DNA of 35,587 nt from CAYMJV01 sp964390545 (GTDB lineage Bacteria > Desulfobacterota > BSN033 > UBA1163): NCBI GenBank assembly GCA_964390545.1, contig CAYMJV010000026.1, positions 1 to 35,587 on the forward strand, in the 5' to 3' direction. The position numbers and the translations under genes were made by a program. This document shows positions 1 to 7,874 of the stretch, one piece after another (the stretch's first letter is position 1; each line of letters opens with the position of its first letter). The notes beneath the pieces are model-generated. The model was not told the origin of the DNA. It did not search any database and was given only the letters and a program-made list of their open reading frames with translations.

Positions 1-581
1 GGGGAATGAGGGGAAAGATTGATTATGCTCAATCCCTCCGAACTCGAGTTTCTCTCTTAAGAGGATTGACGATCAGCAGTTTAGAACCTTTGGCCAAAAC
101 GCTTAAGCTGACTAAGGGAAGTGAAGAGCTCATCTCGGCCTTGAAGGAAATGGGATTCAAAGTAGGACTGATCAGCGGAGGGTTCAGTTACTTCACTGAT
201 ATTTTAAAAAAGAGGCTGGGGTTCGATTATGCCTTTGGGAACAAGCTCGAAGTAAAAAAAGGCAGGCTGACCGGAAGGATTCAGGGAAGGATTATCGATG
301 CCCATCGAAAGGCCCAAATCATGGATGAGATTTGCCGCAAAGAAGGGATTACCCGGGATGAGGCTGTCGCGGTGGGGGATGGGTCGAATGATCGAATCAT
401 GGTGGCGAATGCTGGACTTGGGATTGCTTTCAATGCAAAGGAAATTCTCAAAAAGGTTGCCGATGGTACGATCACCCGAAACCATATGAAGGGGGTTCTC
501 TATTGCATGGGGATTACGGATCTCGACCTAAGAAAACCCCCTCACCCTCCTCTCTCCTCCATGGGGAGAGGGCAGGGGTGA
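1..581 (+). CDS. serB: Phosphoserine phosphatase SerB, C-terminal part (5' truncated by window)
   Basis: This is the HAD-superfamily enzyme that hydrolyses O-phospho-L-serine in the last step of serine synthesis, in the cytoplasm. The frame is open at the left edge, so the start and the nucleophile DxDxT motif lie outside the window; the ATG at 6 is internal. Visible motifs, counted from that ATG, are a SerB-like GKIDYAQSLRTRVSLL cap stretch (residues 3-18), motif II around LISGGF (55-60), a Lys in the AHRKAQ region (about 102) and the metal-binding motif GDGSND (124-129). The last 16 or so residues are low-complexity sequence encoded by a palindromic repeat that also supplies the TGA stop, so the native C-terminus probably ended near TDLDL. 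The family assignment is solid; the tail is odd. Confidence 0.9.
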   Translation, partial: GMRGKIDYAQSLRTRVSLLRGLTISSLEPLAKTLKLTKGSEELISALKEMGFKVGLISGGFSYFTDILKKRLGFDYAFGNKLEVKKGRLTGRIQGRIIDAHRKAQIMDEICRKEGITRDEAVAVGDGSNDRIMVANAGLGIAFNAKEILKKVADGTITRNHMKGVLYCMGITDLDLRKPPHPPLSSMGRGQG

Positions 582-585
582 GGGG
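537..585. repeat. Palindromic repeat overlapping the serB stop
   Basis: An imperfect inverted repeat with arms around CCCCTCACCCTCCTCTCTCC and GGGGAGAGGGCAGGGGTGAGGGG encloses a short centre. It resembles the dispersed CCCTCACCC...GGGTGAGGG palindromes common in environmental bacterial genomes (from memory). The serB frame runs into it and stops inside the right arm at 579-581. Confidence 0.75.
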
Positions 586-632
586 TAATGGAATGATGGA
601 ATACTCGATGGAATACCATCAGGTTGAGGAAT

Positions 633-716
633 GTCATTCTGAACGAAGCCCTGCACCGCATGGTGTACTGGGCGAAGTGAAGAATCTCAGAGATCCTTCG
701 CCTTGCTCAGGATGAC
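633..716. repeat. Dispersed GTCATTCTGA...AGGATGAC repeat, copy 1
   Basis: The outer arms GTCATTCTGAACGAAG and CCTTGCTCAGGATGAC are inverted. Inside them, CGAAGTGAAGAATC and GATCCTTCG form the usual core. A small internal palindrome (CACCGCATGGTG) splits the left arm. A second copy lies at 23598-23668, so this is a genuine dispersed family in this genome. Confidence 0.8.
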
Positions 717-786
717 ACCTCAGCCTTAACCTTTTACTTCTCCATCATTTCAATATTCTAATTGAGAAGTGTTCAATAGGGATACT

Positions 787-1625
787 ATGGATGTCTCCGA
801 GAAAAGCGATGTGCTCCGCAGGATTCGTGCAGTTGTCTTTGATTTTGATGGGACGCTGGCTGTCCTGAATATCGATTTTTCCGAGATGAGGGAGCAGGTA
901 TTCGAACTGATGAGAGAATATGGTGTGAATGAAGAAAAGATTGAAGAGAGATATCTTTTAGAAATCATTGATGAGGTCGTTCAAATTCTGAACCAAAAGA
1001 ATCCTGCCGCTGCTGAAACATTCTATCAAGAAGCTCATCAGATCCTCCATGAGGTTGAGCTCAAGGCGGCGGAAGAAGGGAAGCTGCTTCCGGGCGTAGA
1101 GGCGGCATTGGAATCTCTAAGAGGCAGAGGATTAAAAGTCGGCATCGTGACTCGAAATTGTGAGGAGGCTGTTCGGAAGGTCGTTCCCGATATTGAGGCG
1201 TTTTGTGATGTGTTTGTTCCAAGGGATTTGATTAAAAGAGTTAAACCCCATCCTGAACAGTTGACCTCTGTCCTGAAAGCACTTCATGTTACTGGGGAAG
1301 AAACTGTGATGGTTGGTGATCATCCCATTGATATTCAGGCAGGCAAACGGGTAGGAATGAGGACCGTCGGGGTGTTGACAGGTAGGGTGAAGAAACAGGA
1401 GTTTGAGAAAGCAGGAGCAGATTNNNNNNNNNNNNNNNNNNNNNNNNNNNNNNNNNNNNNNNNNNNNNNNNNNNNNNNNNNNNNNNNNNNNNNNNNNNNN
1501 NNNNNNNNNNNNNNNNNNNNNNNGGGGTGTTGACAGGTAGGGTGAAGAAACAGGAGTTTGAGAAAGCAGGAGCAGATTGGGTTTTGAAGGACGCCTCGGA
1601 GATCTGTTCTTTGTTATTGTCGTGA
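787..1625 (+). CDS. HAD-superfamily hydrolase, phosphoglycolate phosphatase-like (interrupted by assembly gap)
   Basis: This is a cytoplasmic HAD phosphatase of the Gph/PGP type. Visible motifs are the nucleophile motif DFDGTL near the N-terminus, a helical cap, motif II (VGIVTRN), the conserved Lys region (RVKPHP) and the acidic motif (MVGDHPID). The ATG at 787 has AGGG five bases upstream and is preferred to the GTG at 769. The frame is broken by 100 Ns, but the 55 bases before and after the gap are identical. Removing the Ns and one copy restores an uninterrupted protein of about 227 residues ending ASEICSLLLS, the usual size for the family. It lies between serB and ridA on the same strand. 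The substrate cannot be read from the sequence; pyrophosphatase or another sugar-phosphate phosphatase activity is possible. Confidence 0.85.
1424..1523. other. Scaffold gap of 100 Ns with duplicated flanks
   Basis: There are exactly 100 Ns. Bases 1369-1423 and 1524-1578 are the same 55-base sequence. This is the signature of two overlapping contig ends joined by a default gap, so no sequence is probably missing here. Confidence 0.95.
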
Positions 1626-1654
1626 GGATGGCGTCTTCACTTGGGCAGATGACG

Positions 1655-1797
1655 TCTAAATTCGAAGCACGAAATCCGAAATTCGAAACAAGCACGAATG
1701 CACAAAACATAAATGATCTAAACGAATGAAAACAGTTTTGGAAATTTGAGCATTTGGAATTTGTTTCGGATTTCGATATTCGGACTTCGGATTTTTC
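1655..1797. repeat. Long imperfect inverted repeat (AAATTCGAA / TTCGGATTT type)
   Basis: The left part (about 1658-1690) is rich in TTCGAA and GAAATCCGAAATTCG. The right part (about 1762-1795) carries the inverse TTTCGGATTTCG and TTCGGACTTCGGATTT. The middle also pairs partly (AAACATAAATG, CATTTGGAATTTG). It resembles long AT-rich palindromic repeats seen between genes in environmental genomes. It sits between the HAD gene and ridA. Confidence 0.65.
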
Positions 1798-1798
1798 C

Positions 1799-1852
1799 AG
1801 TGAACCCATTGTGGAAATAGCTGAAAGAATTGCGAAGGAGATGAAAAAATGA
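1799..1852 (+). pseudogene. Possible 3' remnant of a gene once coupled to ridA
   Basis: The frame reads SEPIVEIAERIAKEMKK and then TGA, with the TGA overlapping the ridA ATG as ATGA, a typical operon junction. Upstream the frame enters the 1655-1797 repeat and hits a stop at 1727, with no plausible start. The peptide looks like a normal helical C-terminus. Its parent gene is not recognisable. It may be chance, but the ATGA junction is suggestive. Confidence 0.3.
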
Positions 1853-2238
1853 AAAAGAGAGTTATTCATACAGACAAGGCTCCCAAGGCGATTGGACCTT
1901 ATTCTCAGGCGATTCAGGCGGGGAGTTTTCTCTTTCTCTCGGGACAGATTCCCCTTGATCCTGCCAGTGGAGAATTGGTGAAAGGAGATATTCGTGAACA
2001 GGCGCGGAGAGTGTTAGAAAATCTCAAAGGCGTATTGGAATCTCAAAACCTGGGAATGGAGGATGTGGTCAAGGTCACCATTTTTCTGAAGGATATGGGA
2101 AATTTCAGTCAGGTGAATGAAGTATACGCGACTTACTTTCCGTCTTCTCCACCCGCCAGGTCGACGGTTGCAGTCGCCAGGCTTCCCAGAGATGCGGAGA
2201 TTGAAATTGAGGCGATTGTCCTAAGCTCCAAAAGATGA
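1849..2238 (+). CDS. ridA: RidA/YjgF/YER057c/UK114 family enamine/imine deaminase
   Basis: RidA hydrolyses reactive 2-aminoacrylate-type enamines and imines released by PLP enzymes, protecting the cell from their damage. At 129 residues it has the standard length. Family marks are KAPKAIGPYSQAI near residues 10-22, FLSGQIPLDP (about 29-38) and the C-terminal signature PARSTVAVARLPRDAEIEIE, whose first Arg (about 105) is the substrate-carboxylate ligand. The start is supported by AAGGAG about ten bases upstream. The protein is a cytoplasmic trimer in known members. It faces the histidine kinase convergently. Confidence 0.95.
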   Translation: MKKRVIHTDKAPKAIGPYSQAIQAGSFLFLSGQIPLDPASGELVKGDIREQARRVLENLKGVLESQNLGMEDVVKVTIFLKDMGNFSQVNEVYATYFPSSPPARSTVAVARLPRDAEIEIEAIVLSSKR

Positions 2239-2302
2239 GGAAAGCGACGTCATCAAAATTGCTATTGTCACAGCTGTTCCCTTTCAATAATCTCTTTAGG
2301 TT

Positions 2303-4957
2303 TTAGGATTGAGATTTTTCCGGTATTCGAATTGAAATGCAAAAGGTAGTTCCTCCGGATTTAAGGCAGTCCTCGCGGGTTTTGCAGTGAGGGCAGGCTG
2401 AGATTTTTCCAGGGCAGAGATCTCTATCGGTTGGAAGGTAGGTGCAACGTTGACTTCCCACCGATATATCGAAACCAAGACGCTGCGCATGGGTTTTTAT
2501 TCTCAGAAGGTCGAGACCTTTACCCCCTGCACCGAAATCATAAGGTTTCTTAGAGGTATAAAGTTCGGTGTCAAGCGTATGAAATAGGCCATCGAAAAGG
2601 TGCCTCTGGTTCTCTATGGTTATCCCAATGCCGAAATCCTGGACCTTGATTTGTACCCACTGAGCTTTCTGTTCCAGAACAACCCGGATCATTCCCTCAT
2701 CAGGGGTATTCTCGACGGCATTCTTTACAAGTCCGACCAAGATATCCTCAAGAATTTTTGGGTCCATCAGGAGAAGGAGATTCTTATCACCGTCGATTTG
2801 AAACTGAATGTCCCGATGACTGGCGTGCTTTCCAACATTCTCCAGGATGTATTCTGCAAAGGTGTAAAGAGTGATGGTCTCTGGGACAAAGGAATAGGGT
2901 TGATAGAATTCCTCAGAACGAGGCTTCTCCTCTAATTCCTGGTAGGACCGAATAATCTTATCCGTCTCTTGATGAATATCGATCAGGCGATTCAATTGTC
3001 TTTCGAGCGTTTCAAAGGATGTCTTACCCTCCCTGGGGGAGGCCTGGGGTCCAAGCCTACGTTTCAATAATCGGATGCTTCCTGTAATGACGGATAAAGG
3101 AGTTCTCATCTCGTGAGACAGATGGTCCAGGGCGATGCTCTTGGCTCTGTTCAATTGCTCCAGTTCTTTTCGTGAATGTTCGAGGGTTTTGATCCGGGCC
3201 TCATGAAGCCTGACATTCTCAACGGCCAAAGCTGCTTGATTGGCCAGCGTTCGAAGAAGTTCGAGATCTTTCCCATTATAGAATTTCCCCGATTTCTTTT
3301 CACCCAAATTCAGAATACCTACCACTTCATCATGACAAGTTAGAGGGATCATCATACTCGCATGGAGGGTTTCAAAATTCTTCGTACCAATCTCAGTGAC
3401 CCCACTATATTTTGGGGCCTCGAGGATGTCATATTTCGTCAGCTCCTTTTTCTCTTTTTCAAGGATCTGAATTAGAGGGTCATCTCTATTAAAAACAAGA
3501 CCCTCGAGATTTTGCTTTCTGTCTCCTTCCGCTATCGTGAGATGATATTCCCCCTTGGCTGCATCCAAAAGCATCACCGAACTCTTATCGATAAACATAT
3601 CTTCCTGAAGAGTTTTTAGAAGTTCTCCTAGACTTTGAGTCAGATCTAGAGAGGAGGTCATGGTACGGCTGACTTTGTCAATGATTTTCCCATCGTCGTA
3701 TCCTTTGCGGAAAAAGGTCCAGTCCACCAGGGATTGAAAGCGATTCCTTATGGGATTAAATATCAAGATCATTATTAAGATGAAAACGATAGGGAAGACC
3801 TTCGATTCGGCCAATTGGTATTTTCCCAGAAGGACGTTGAGGAAAACACTCGAGAGCCAATAGACACCAATGACAGCAGCCGTAGCCAATACATAACCCA
3901 CGGTGCGTCTGATAATTATATCAGCATCAAAGAGGTTGTGCCTGACGATGGAATAAGCGAAAGAGGCTGGAAAGAAAATGACGAACAAAACCAGAAAGTT
4001 GAAGGGAAAATTAAATTTCACAAAAAAGGCAAGAAGTTCGACGATGACGGATGGAAAAAAAGCAATGGTCACACCGATCAGTATCGTCTTCGCCCGTTGC
4101 CGGTAAACGCTATCCGAAGCTTTGAACATGGAATAGGCCAGAAGGGAGATTAAACCGACCACTGCCAAAAACGTAAAAGATAGATTTGGGATAGCGACCC
4201 TTGTGTAACTGGGTATCAGGGAGAAGGGATTGGATCTTAGAATTTTCTCATAGGAGAAAAGAAAGATCTGGTACCCCGCAGCCAAAAAGAGAGTGGGCAA
4301 GTAGATCAGATATTCGGATTTCGGAAAACGGTTCAATAAACGCTTCCTTTCCGGGAAGATAAGGCCGAGATGAAGAAAGGTGGCCGGGAAAAGAGGAATG
4401 ATGAGGTAGTGGAAATGCCCAAAGAAATAAGTGGACTGCATTTCAAAGCCAGTGACCATGTAGCTCCCCAGCGAAAAGGAGAGGATGAGAAAGACCCAGC
4501 TTGCCCGTATATTGGGCTTGAGGACATAAACAACTACACCAAGTGAAAAAAGGGCTAGGCCACCGAAGAAGGGGATAAAAAAGACTAAGAAGAAGTCCTT
4601 TAGCTCAAATACCGTCACGGGCACTACGACTTCGCTGATCTTCTCTTTGGACTCTACGAGATAACGAATCGGTGTGCCGGGAACTTCCTGTCTGACTCTC
4701 GTCATCACCTGCCGACCATTCAGAACAGGCTGATCTTCGACTTTCGCAATCCGGTCAAAATATCGAAGGCCTGCCTTGTTCCCCGGCCAATCGGGATGGC
4801 TCAGAGAACCCACGCACGGAAATTCGTAGATGAGGAAACCTGGGAATGGTTTGTTGATCCACGATAAAGCGCTGACAAAGGAGATGACAACAATCAGAGC
4901 CATGAAAGTGGTTAATCCATAAAAAATGATAACAGGAGCCTTTGATGAACCTTTCAT
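2303..4957 (-). CDS. Membrane sensor histidine kinase: PDZ-like + multi-TM + GAF + HisKA/HATPase with Cys-rich loop
   Basis: This is a large orphan sensor kinase of about 884 residues. The start at 4957 has AAGGA five bases upstream; the open frame continues to 5113 but lacks support there. In order: TM1 near residues 8-30; a periplasmic PDZ-like segment (GLRYFDRIAKVEDQPV); about eight further TM helices, reminiscent of ComP-type kinases; a linker ending FFRKGYDDGK; a GAF domain; a coiled linker; the H box LSHEMRTPLS with phosphoacceptor His615; the N box with Asn746; the G1 box DFGIGI with Asp774; and G2 GAGGKGLDLL near 809. Between G2 and the last strand lies a loop with Cys838, 848, 855, 858, 864 and 873. 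No response regulator gene is adjacent, so its partner lies elsewhere. The signal sensed is unknown. Confidence 0.9.
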   Translation of the reverse strand: MKGSSKAPVIIFYGLTTFMALIVVISFVSALSWINKPFPGFLIYEFPCVGSLSHPDWPGNKAGLRYFDRIAKVEDQPVLNGRQVMTRVRQEVPGTPIRYLVESKEKISEVVVPVTVFELKDFFLVFFIPFFGGLALFSLGVVVYVLKPNIRASWVFLILSFSLGSYMVTGFEMQSTYFFGHFHYLIIPLFPATFLHLGLIFPERKRLLNRFPKSEYLIYLPTLFLAAGYQIFLFSYEKILRSNPFSLIPSYTRVAIPNLSFTFLAVVGLISLLAYSMFKASDSVYRQRAKTILIGVTIAFFPSVIVELLAFFVKFNFPFNFLVLFVIFFPASFAYSIVRHNLFDADIIIRRTVGYVLATAAVIGVYWLSSVFLNVLLGKYQLAESKVFPIVFILIMILIFNPIRNRFQSLVDWTFFRKGYDDGKIIDKVSRTMTSSLDLTQSLGELLKTLQEDMFIDKSSVMLLDAAKGEYHLTIAEGDRKQNLEGLVFNRDDPLIQILEKEKKELTKYDILEAPKYSGVTEIGTKNFETLHASMMIPLTCHDEVVGILNLGEKKSGKFYNGKDLELLRTLANQAALAVENVRLHEARIKTLEHSRKELEQLNRAKSIALDHLSHEMRTPLSVITGSIRLLKRRLGPQASPREGKTSFETLERQLNRLIDIHQETDKIIRSYQELEEKPRSEEFYQPYSFVPETITLYTFAEYILENVGKHASHRDIQFQIDGDKNLLLLMDPKILEDILVGLVKNAVENTPDEGMIRVVLEQKAQWVQIKVQDFGIGITIENQRHLFDGLFHTLDTELYTSKKPYDFGAGGKGLDLLRIKTHAQRLGFDISVGSQRCTYLPTDRDLCPGKISACPHCKTREDCLKSGGTTFCISIRIPEKSQS

Positions 4958-5358
4958 GTTCATCCTTCTCTGCGACCGAGAACCTAAAGCTTCAGCAATC
5001 ATTCTGGAATCCATCCAAATCGGAGAAAGCAATCGTAGTGAAAAAAGACTAAGGAAGTAGGCCGGGAACGATACCTTAGGCCCCCAAGACTTGCTATAAT
5101 TTATGATTACCATAAGAAATTGTTTTAAGTCAAAATATTAGTGGAGCTCCCCGGCCACAGGCAAGCAGGGACCCCGCCAATCCCGCCAGAACGGGACGGG
5201 GCACGTTCCGGTCAGAAGGAAAGAGCAAACTGGAAAAGAGGCCTTCAGAAAATGGTTGACGTTGCCAAACAAATTGTAATAATTTCAACCTGAGGAAATG
5301 CTATGTTGATAAAGAAATTTTTCAAATAAAGGATTTATGACATGTAGGGGAGGGGAGC
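4958..5358. other. Divergent intergenic region (401 bases)
   Basis: This stretch separates the minus-strand kinase from the plus-strand YiiX-like gene. It holds the 5172-5201 palindrome and an AT-rich section. A TTGACG at about 5257 may be a -35 element for the rightward gene, but I see no convincing -10 I would commit to. No gene is visible. Confidence 0.5.
5172..5201. repeat. GC-rich nested palindrome
   Basis: Nested arms CCCCG/CGGGG and TCCCG/CGGGA surround CCAGAA. The surrounding sequence (GAGCTCCCCG, CGGGACGGGGCACG) resembles the palindrome at 24221-24269, which suggests two diverged members of one repeat family. Confidence 0.55.
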
Positions 5359-6045
5359 ATGGAGCAGGGAGCGCATAATGAACAACAAGAGAAAGTGAAT
5401 GGGGAAAAGAAAAAAGAGCTGAAGACACAAAGTGAGAAAAAGAAAAATATAAGATATGACGTCATTCGTTCTCATATAAAAAACGGGGATGTATTGATGT
5501 TTCAAGGGAAGTATAGGAGTTCTTTTTTGATCAAACGGTTGACGAGATCGTCCTATTCCCATGCCGGAATTGCCGTCTGGTGGAACAAGCGATTAATGGT
5601 CATGGAAGCTGTTGAAGAGGGGGTTCGAATTATCCCTCTCTCACGGAAGATAGAGAGTTACAGAGGAAATGTCGAATGGTTTACCTGCAACAGGGAGATT
5701 TCTAAAAGGGATCGTCTCAGGATGGTTATATCTGCCCAAGAAGAACTGGGTAAGAGGTATGCGAAATGGAAGACCATCGCATTTGCCTGGAAGATTCTTT
5801 TCAAAAGAAAGGTGAGCGACAAGGATGAGTTAAGAAAAGAGAACAAATTATTCTGCTCTCAATATGTAGCAAGAATTTACAACTCAGTAGGTTTGGATTT
5901 AAAAGAGGGCAGAGCGGACCGCTTCACGTCACCTGATGATATCGCCAATTCAGATTTATTGAGACCAAGAAGAGGAGTCTTCAGGGTGAGTGGTGGTTCT
6001 ATTGAACTGATCCCGGAGGAAGGAACAAGTACCGAAATCAAATAG
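5359..6045 (+). CDS. YiiX/YaeF-like permuted papain-fold (NlpC/P60 superfamily) cysteine hydrolase
   Basis: This 228-residue protein has the circularly permuted papain fold seen in YiiX/YebB-like proteins. Visible are NGDVLMFQG (42-50), the catalytic His in SYSHAGIAVW (His68), MEAVEEGV (82-89) with Glu84 as a possible polar partner, and the nucleophile in LFCSQYVARIY (Cys166). A conserved-looking SPDDIA follows at 191-196. The first 30 residues are very Lys/Glu-rich and carry no signal peptide or TM helix, so a cytoplasmic or membrane-surface location is likely. Family members may cleave peptides, lipids or amide bonds; the substrate cannot be inferred. A run of AGGGG lies just before the ATG. 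It ends 9 bases from the convergent cyclase gene. Confidence 0.8.
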   Translation: MEQGAHNEQQEKVNGEKKKELKTQSEKKKNIRYDVIRSHIKNGDVLMFQGKYRSSFLIKRLTRSSYSHAGIAVWWNKRLMVMEAVEEGVRIIPLSRKIESYRGNVEWFTCNREISKRDRLRMVISAQEELGKRYAKWKTIAFAWKILFKRKVSDKDELRKENKLFCSQYVARIYNSVGLDLKEGRADRFTSPDDIANSDLLRPRRGVFRVSGGSIELIPEEGTSTEIK

Positions 6046-6054
6046 GCCCAAAAT

Positions 6055-7650
6055 CTACCTGAGATCGAGTAACGTGGCCCCATTGATTGCCTGCCCCCGT
6101 TCAAGGAAACTTCTGAGTGAGTTGATGAAGAGACAAAGGGGTAAATCCTGAGGGGAGATCACCTGAGCTTCCTGAAATTTTGTCAAAGCGGCTTCAAGAT
6201 GACCTGTCCTCACCAGCCCCACCCCCTCTGTGAGAATGCATCCAATCCGGTCCTTAAGATTCCGTACTTCAGGGGGATCCTGATCATATACCTCAAATAA
6301 AGTCAGCGGGCTTGACGTTCCCTTGACCCAAGCTTCTCCCAGATCCCGTAATCGATAATGGTTTCTATCTGGCAAACGCTTGGCGACCTGATCTGAGATG
6401 ATCATATCTATGTGCAATGTCTTTGTCGCTTCTTCGAGGCGTTTGGCAAGATTGACCGTGAGCCCTAAGACCGTAGAGTCCATCCGCTCCGTGGAGCCAA
6501 TCGTTCCCAGAATGACCGGCCCAGCGTGGAGGCCGATGCCGATCTGAACGGGCTGATCCTTTGGCCGACCCTCCTCCGCATTGAAGGTCTTAACCTCACC
6601 GAGCATCTCTATCCCGCAAGCGACAGCTCTCTGGGCCGAGTCGGTTCCTTCAAAAATGCACAAGACAGCGTCCCCAATGAATTTGTCGATCACTCCCTCC
6701 TGTCTGGAAATAGGCTTGGTAATTCGGTCAAGGAATCCGTTGACAAAGGCGATCAGCTGACTCGGATTGAGCCTTTCGGATAAGGGGGTAAATCCTCGGA
6801 TATCGCAACAGAGGATGGTCACGTCCTGTTGGTCCGCCTCACCCAGGCGTATCGATTGCAATCCTTTTGCCGCAATGCGACGAAGATAGGCAGGAGGGAC
6901 GAACTTCTCAAAGACATCCCGGGCGTCACGAACCGCTTGCTCCAAGGATCGATAATGCAGGGCGACGGCAATCGCCAGGAAGATAGAAAGCCAGAATGAT
7001 GCAAACCACAAGATTTTTTCGTTGCTGAGAGTCGTTACCCCTAAGGAGAGCAGGCCATCGTGAAGGCCTCCCAAGAACCAAAGTAACAGCCCAATCCCAA
7101 AGGGGATGAGATAGGTGCGTTTCTGCTTTTTCCACCGCCACAGTTTTGTCATGGCAAGAATGAGGTAATAAAGGCAGACCATGATGCAAAAGAGGTTGAT
7201 GGCAGGTCTGAGAAGGAAAGATTGGGGCCTTAAGATCCCGCCGTCGGACGGATGGGCCTCCAGAGGAAGTCCAAAGAACAGGGGTCCTTTCCCGAAAAGG
7301 GCCAAGCCAGCAGTGACAAGGCTGATGACGATAATGGCACCAGAGAGGCGGCTTGGTTTCTCATTTAAGAGAGACAGCACGAACCATGCCCAGCTTGCCG
7401 GAAGCAACGCTAAACCCGCTTGACTGATTCTGTACCCCAGGAGGATGGATTCTGGCGACTTTTGCAGCCCGTAGGTCACCCAGCCTAAGAAGAAAAACGT
7501 CAGGAACAAATAGAAGAGAAAAAGGTTCCACAAAGGTCGGTAGTGTCGGTGGAAGACAGAGTTAATAAGGCATAAAAGCCCCATGACCACATTGGTGGCC
7601 AGGCCGAAAAAAGGCCCCACACTGTAATGGGGAATAGATTCAGGAAGCAT
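6055..7650 (-). CDS. Membrane class III adenylate/guanylate cyclase with C-terminal TPR-like tail
   Basis: The 531-residue protein starts with about seven TM helices (residues about 10-230), giving a membrane-embedded sensor, followed by a short helical linker and a CHD cyclase domain. The first metal Asp is in CCDIRGFTPLSE (Asp283). DKFIGDAVL carries the purine-selecting Lys323 and second metal Asp327. STVLGLTVNLAKRLEE supplies Thr, Asn and Arg expected for transition-state contacts. Lys plus Thr at the selectivity positions favours ATP over GTP (class IIIb-like). The last 60 residues form a TPR-like helical pair. One departure is Leu in GLTVN, where GDTVN is usual. It would make cyclic AMP in response to a membrane or ligand signal that cannot be read here. 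Confidence 0.88.
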   Translation of the reverse strand: MLPESIPHYSVGPFFGLATNVVMGLLCLINSVFHRHYRPLWNLFLFYLFLTFFFLGWVTYGLQKSPESILLGYRISQAGLALLPASWAWFVLSLLNEKPSRLSGAIIVISLVTAGLALFGKGPLFFGLPLEAHPSDGGILRPQSFLLRPAINLFCIMVCLYYLILAMTKLWRWKKQKRTYLIPFGIGLLLWFLGGLHDGLLSLGVTTLSNEKILWFASFWLSIFLAIAVALHYRSLEQAVRDARDVFEKFVPPAYLRRIAAKGLQSIRLGEADQQDVTILCCDIRGFTPLSERLNPSQLIAFVNGFLDRITKPISRQEGVIDKFIGDAVLCIFEGTDSAQRAVACGIEMLGEVKTFNAEEGRPKDQPVQIGIGLHAGPVILGTIGSTERMDSTVLGLTVNLAKRLEEATKTLHIDMIISDQVAKRLPDRNHYRLRDLGEAWVKGTSSPLTLFEVYDQDPPEVRNLKDRIGCILTEGVGLVRTGHLEAALTKFQEAQVISPQDLPLCLFINSLRSFLERGQAINGATLLDLR

Positions 7651-7819
7651 CTCTAGTTCTAACTGGTGTCAGCTGTATCTGGAGATCCCATTCTGCACGG
7701 AAGAATGGAGTTTTAACTTCGTGTATAAGAAATTGGAGGGGATCAAATTGGAGTCTACTGATTCGGCCGGATAAAGTCAATATGAATTTAAGAAAAGAAT
7801 GAGATAAAAAAGTATTTTA

Positions 7820-7848
7820 TTGTTAAGGGCTTAGCGCTGTTTTATAAT
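7820..7848 (+). promoter_or_regulatory. Sigma70-type promoter for der operon
   Basis: TTGTTA (7820-7825) and a perfect TATAAT (7843-7848) are separated by 17 bases, 27 bases upstream of the der ATG. Confidence 0.75.
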
Positions 7849-7874
7849 AGTGATGGGTTCATCTGGGAAGCATT

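Noticed and set aside
1132..1869. Long minus-strand open frame across the N gap
   Set aside because: It is antisense to the HAD and ridA genes, is filled by Ns and repeat sequence, and has no recognisable domain.
3815..4153. 112-residue plus-strand open frame
   Set aside because: It is a shadow of the kinase membrane region, rich in polar residues as expected from antisense of hydrophobic codons.
4958..5113. N-terminal extension of the histidine kinase
   Set aside because: No ribosome binding site there, while 4957 has AAGGA at proper spacing directly before the TM helix.
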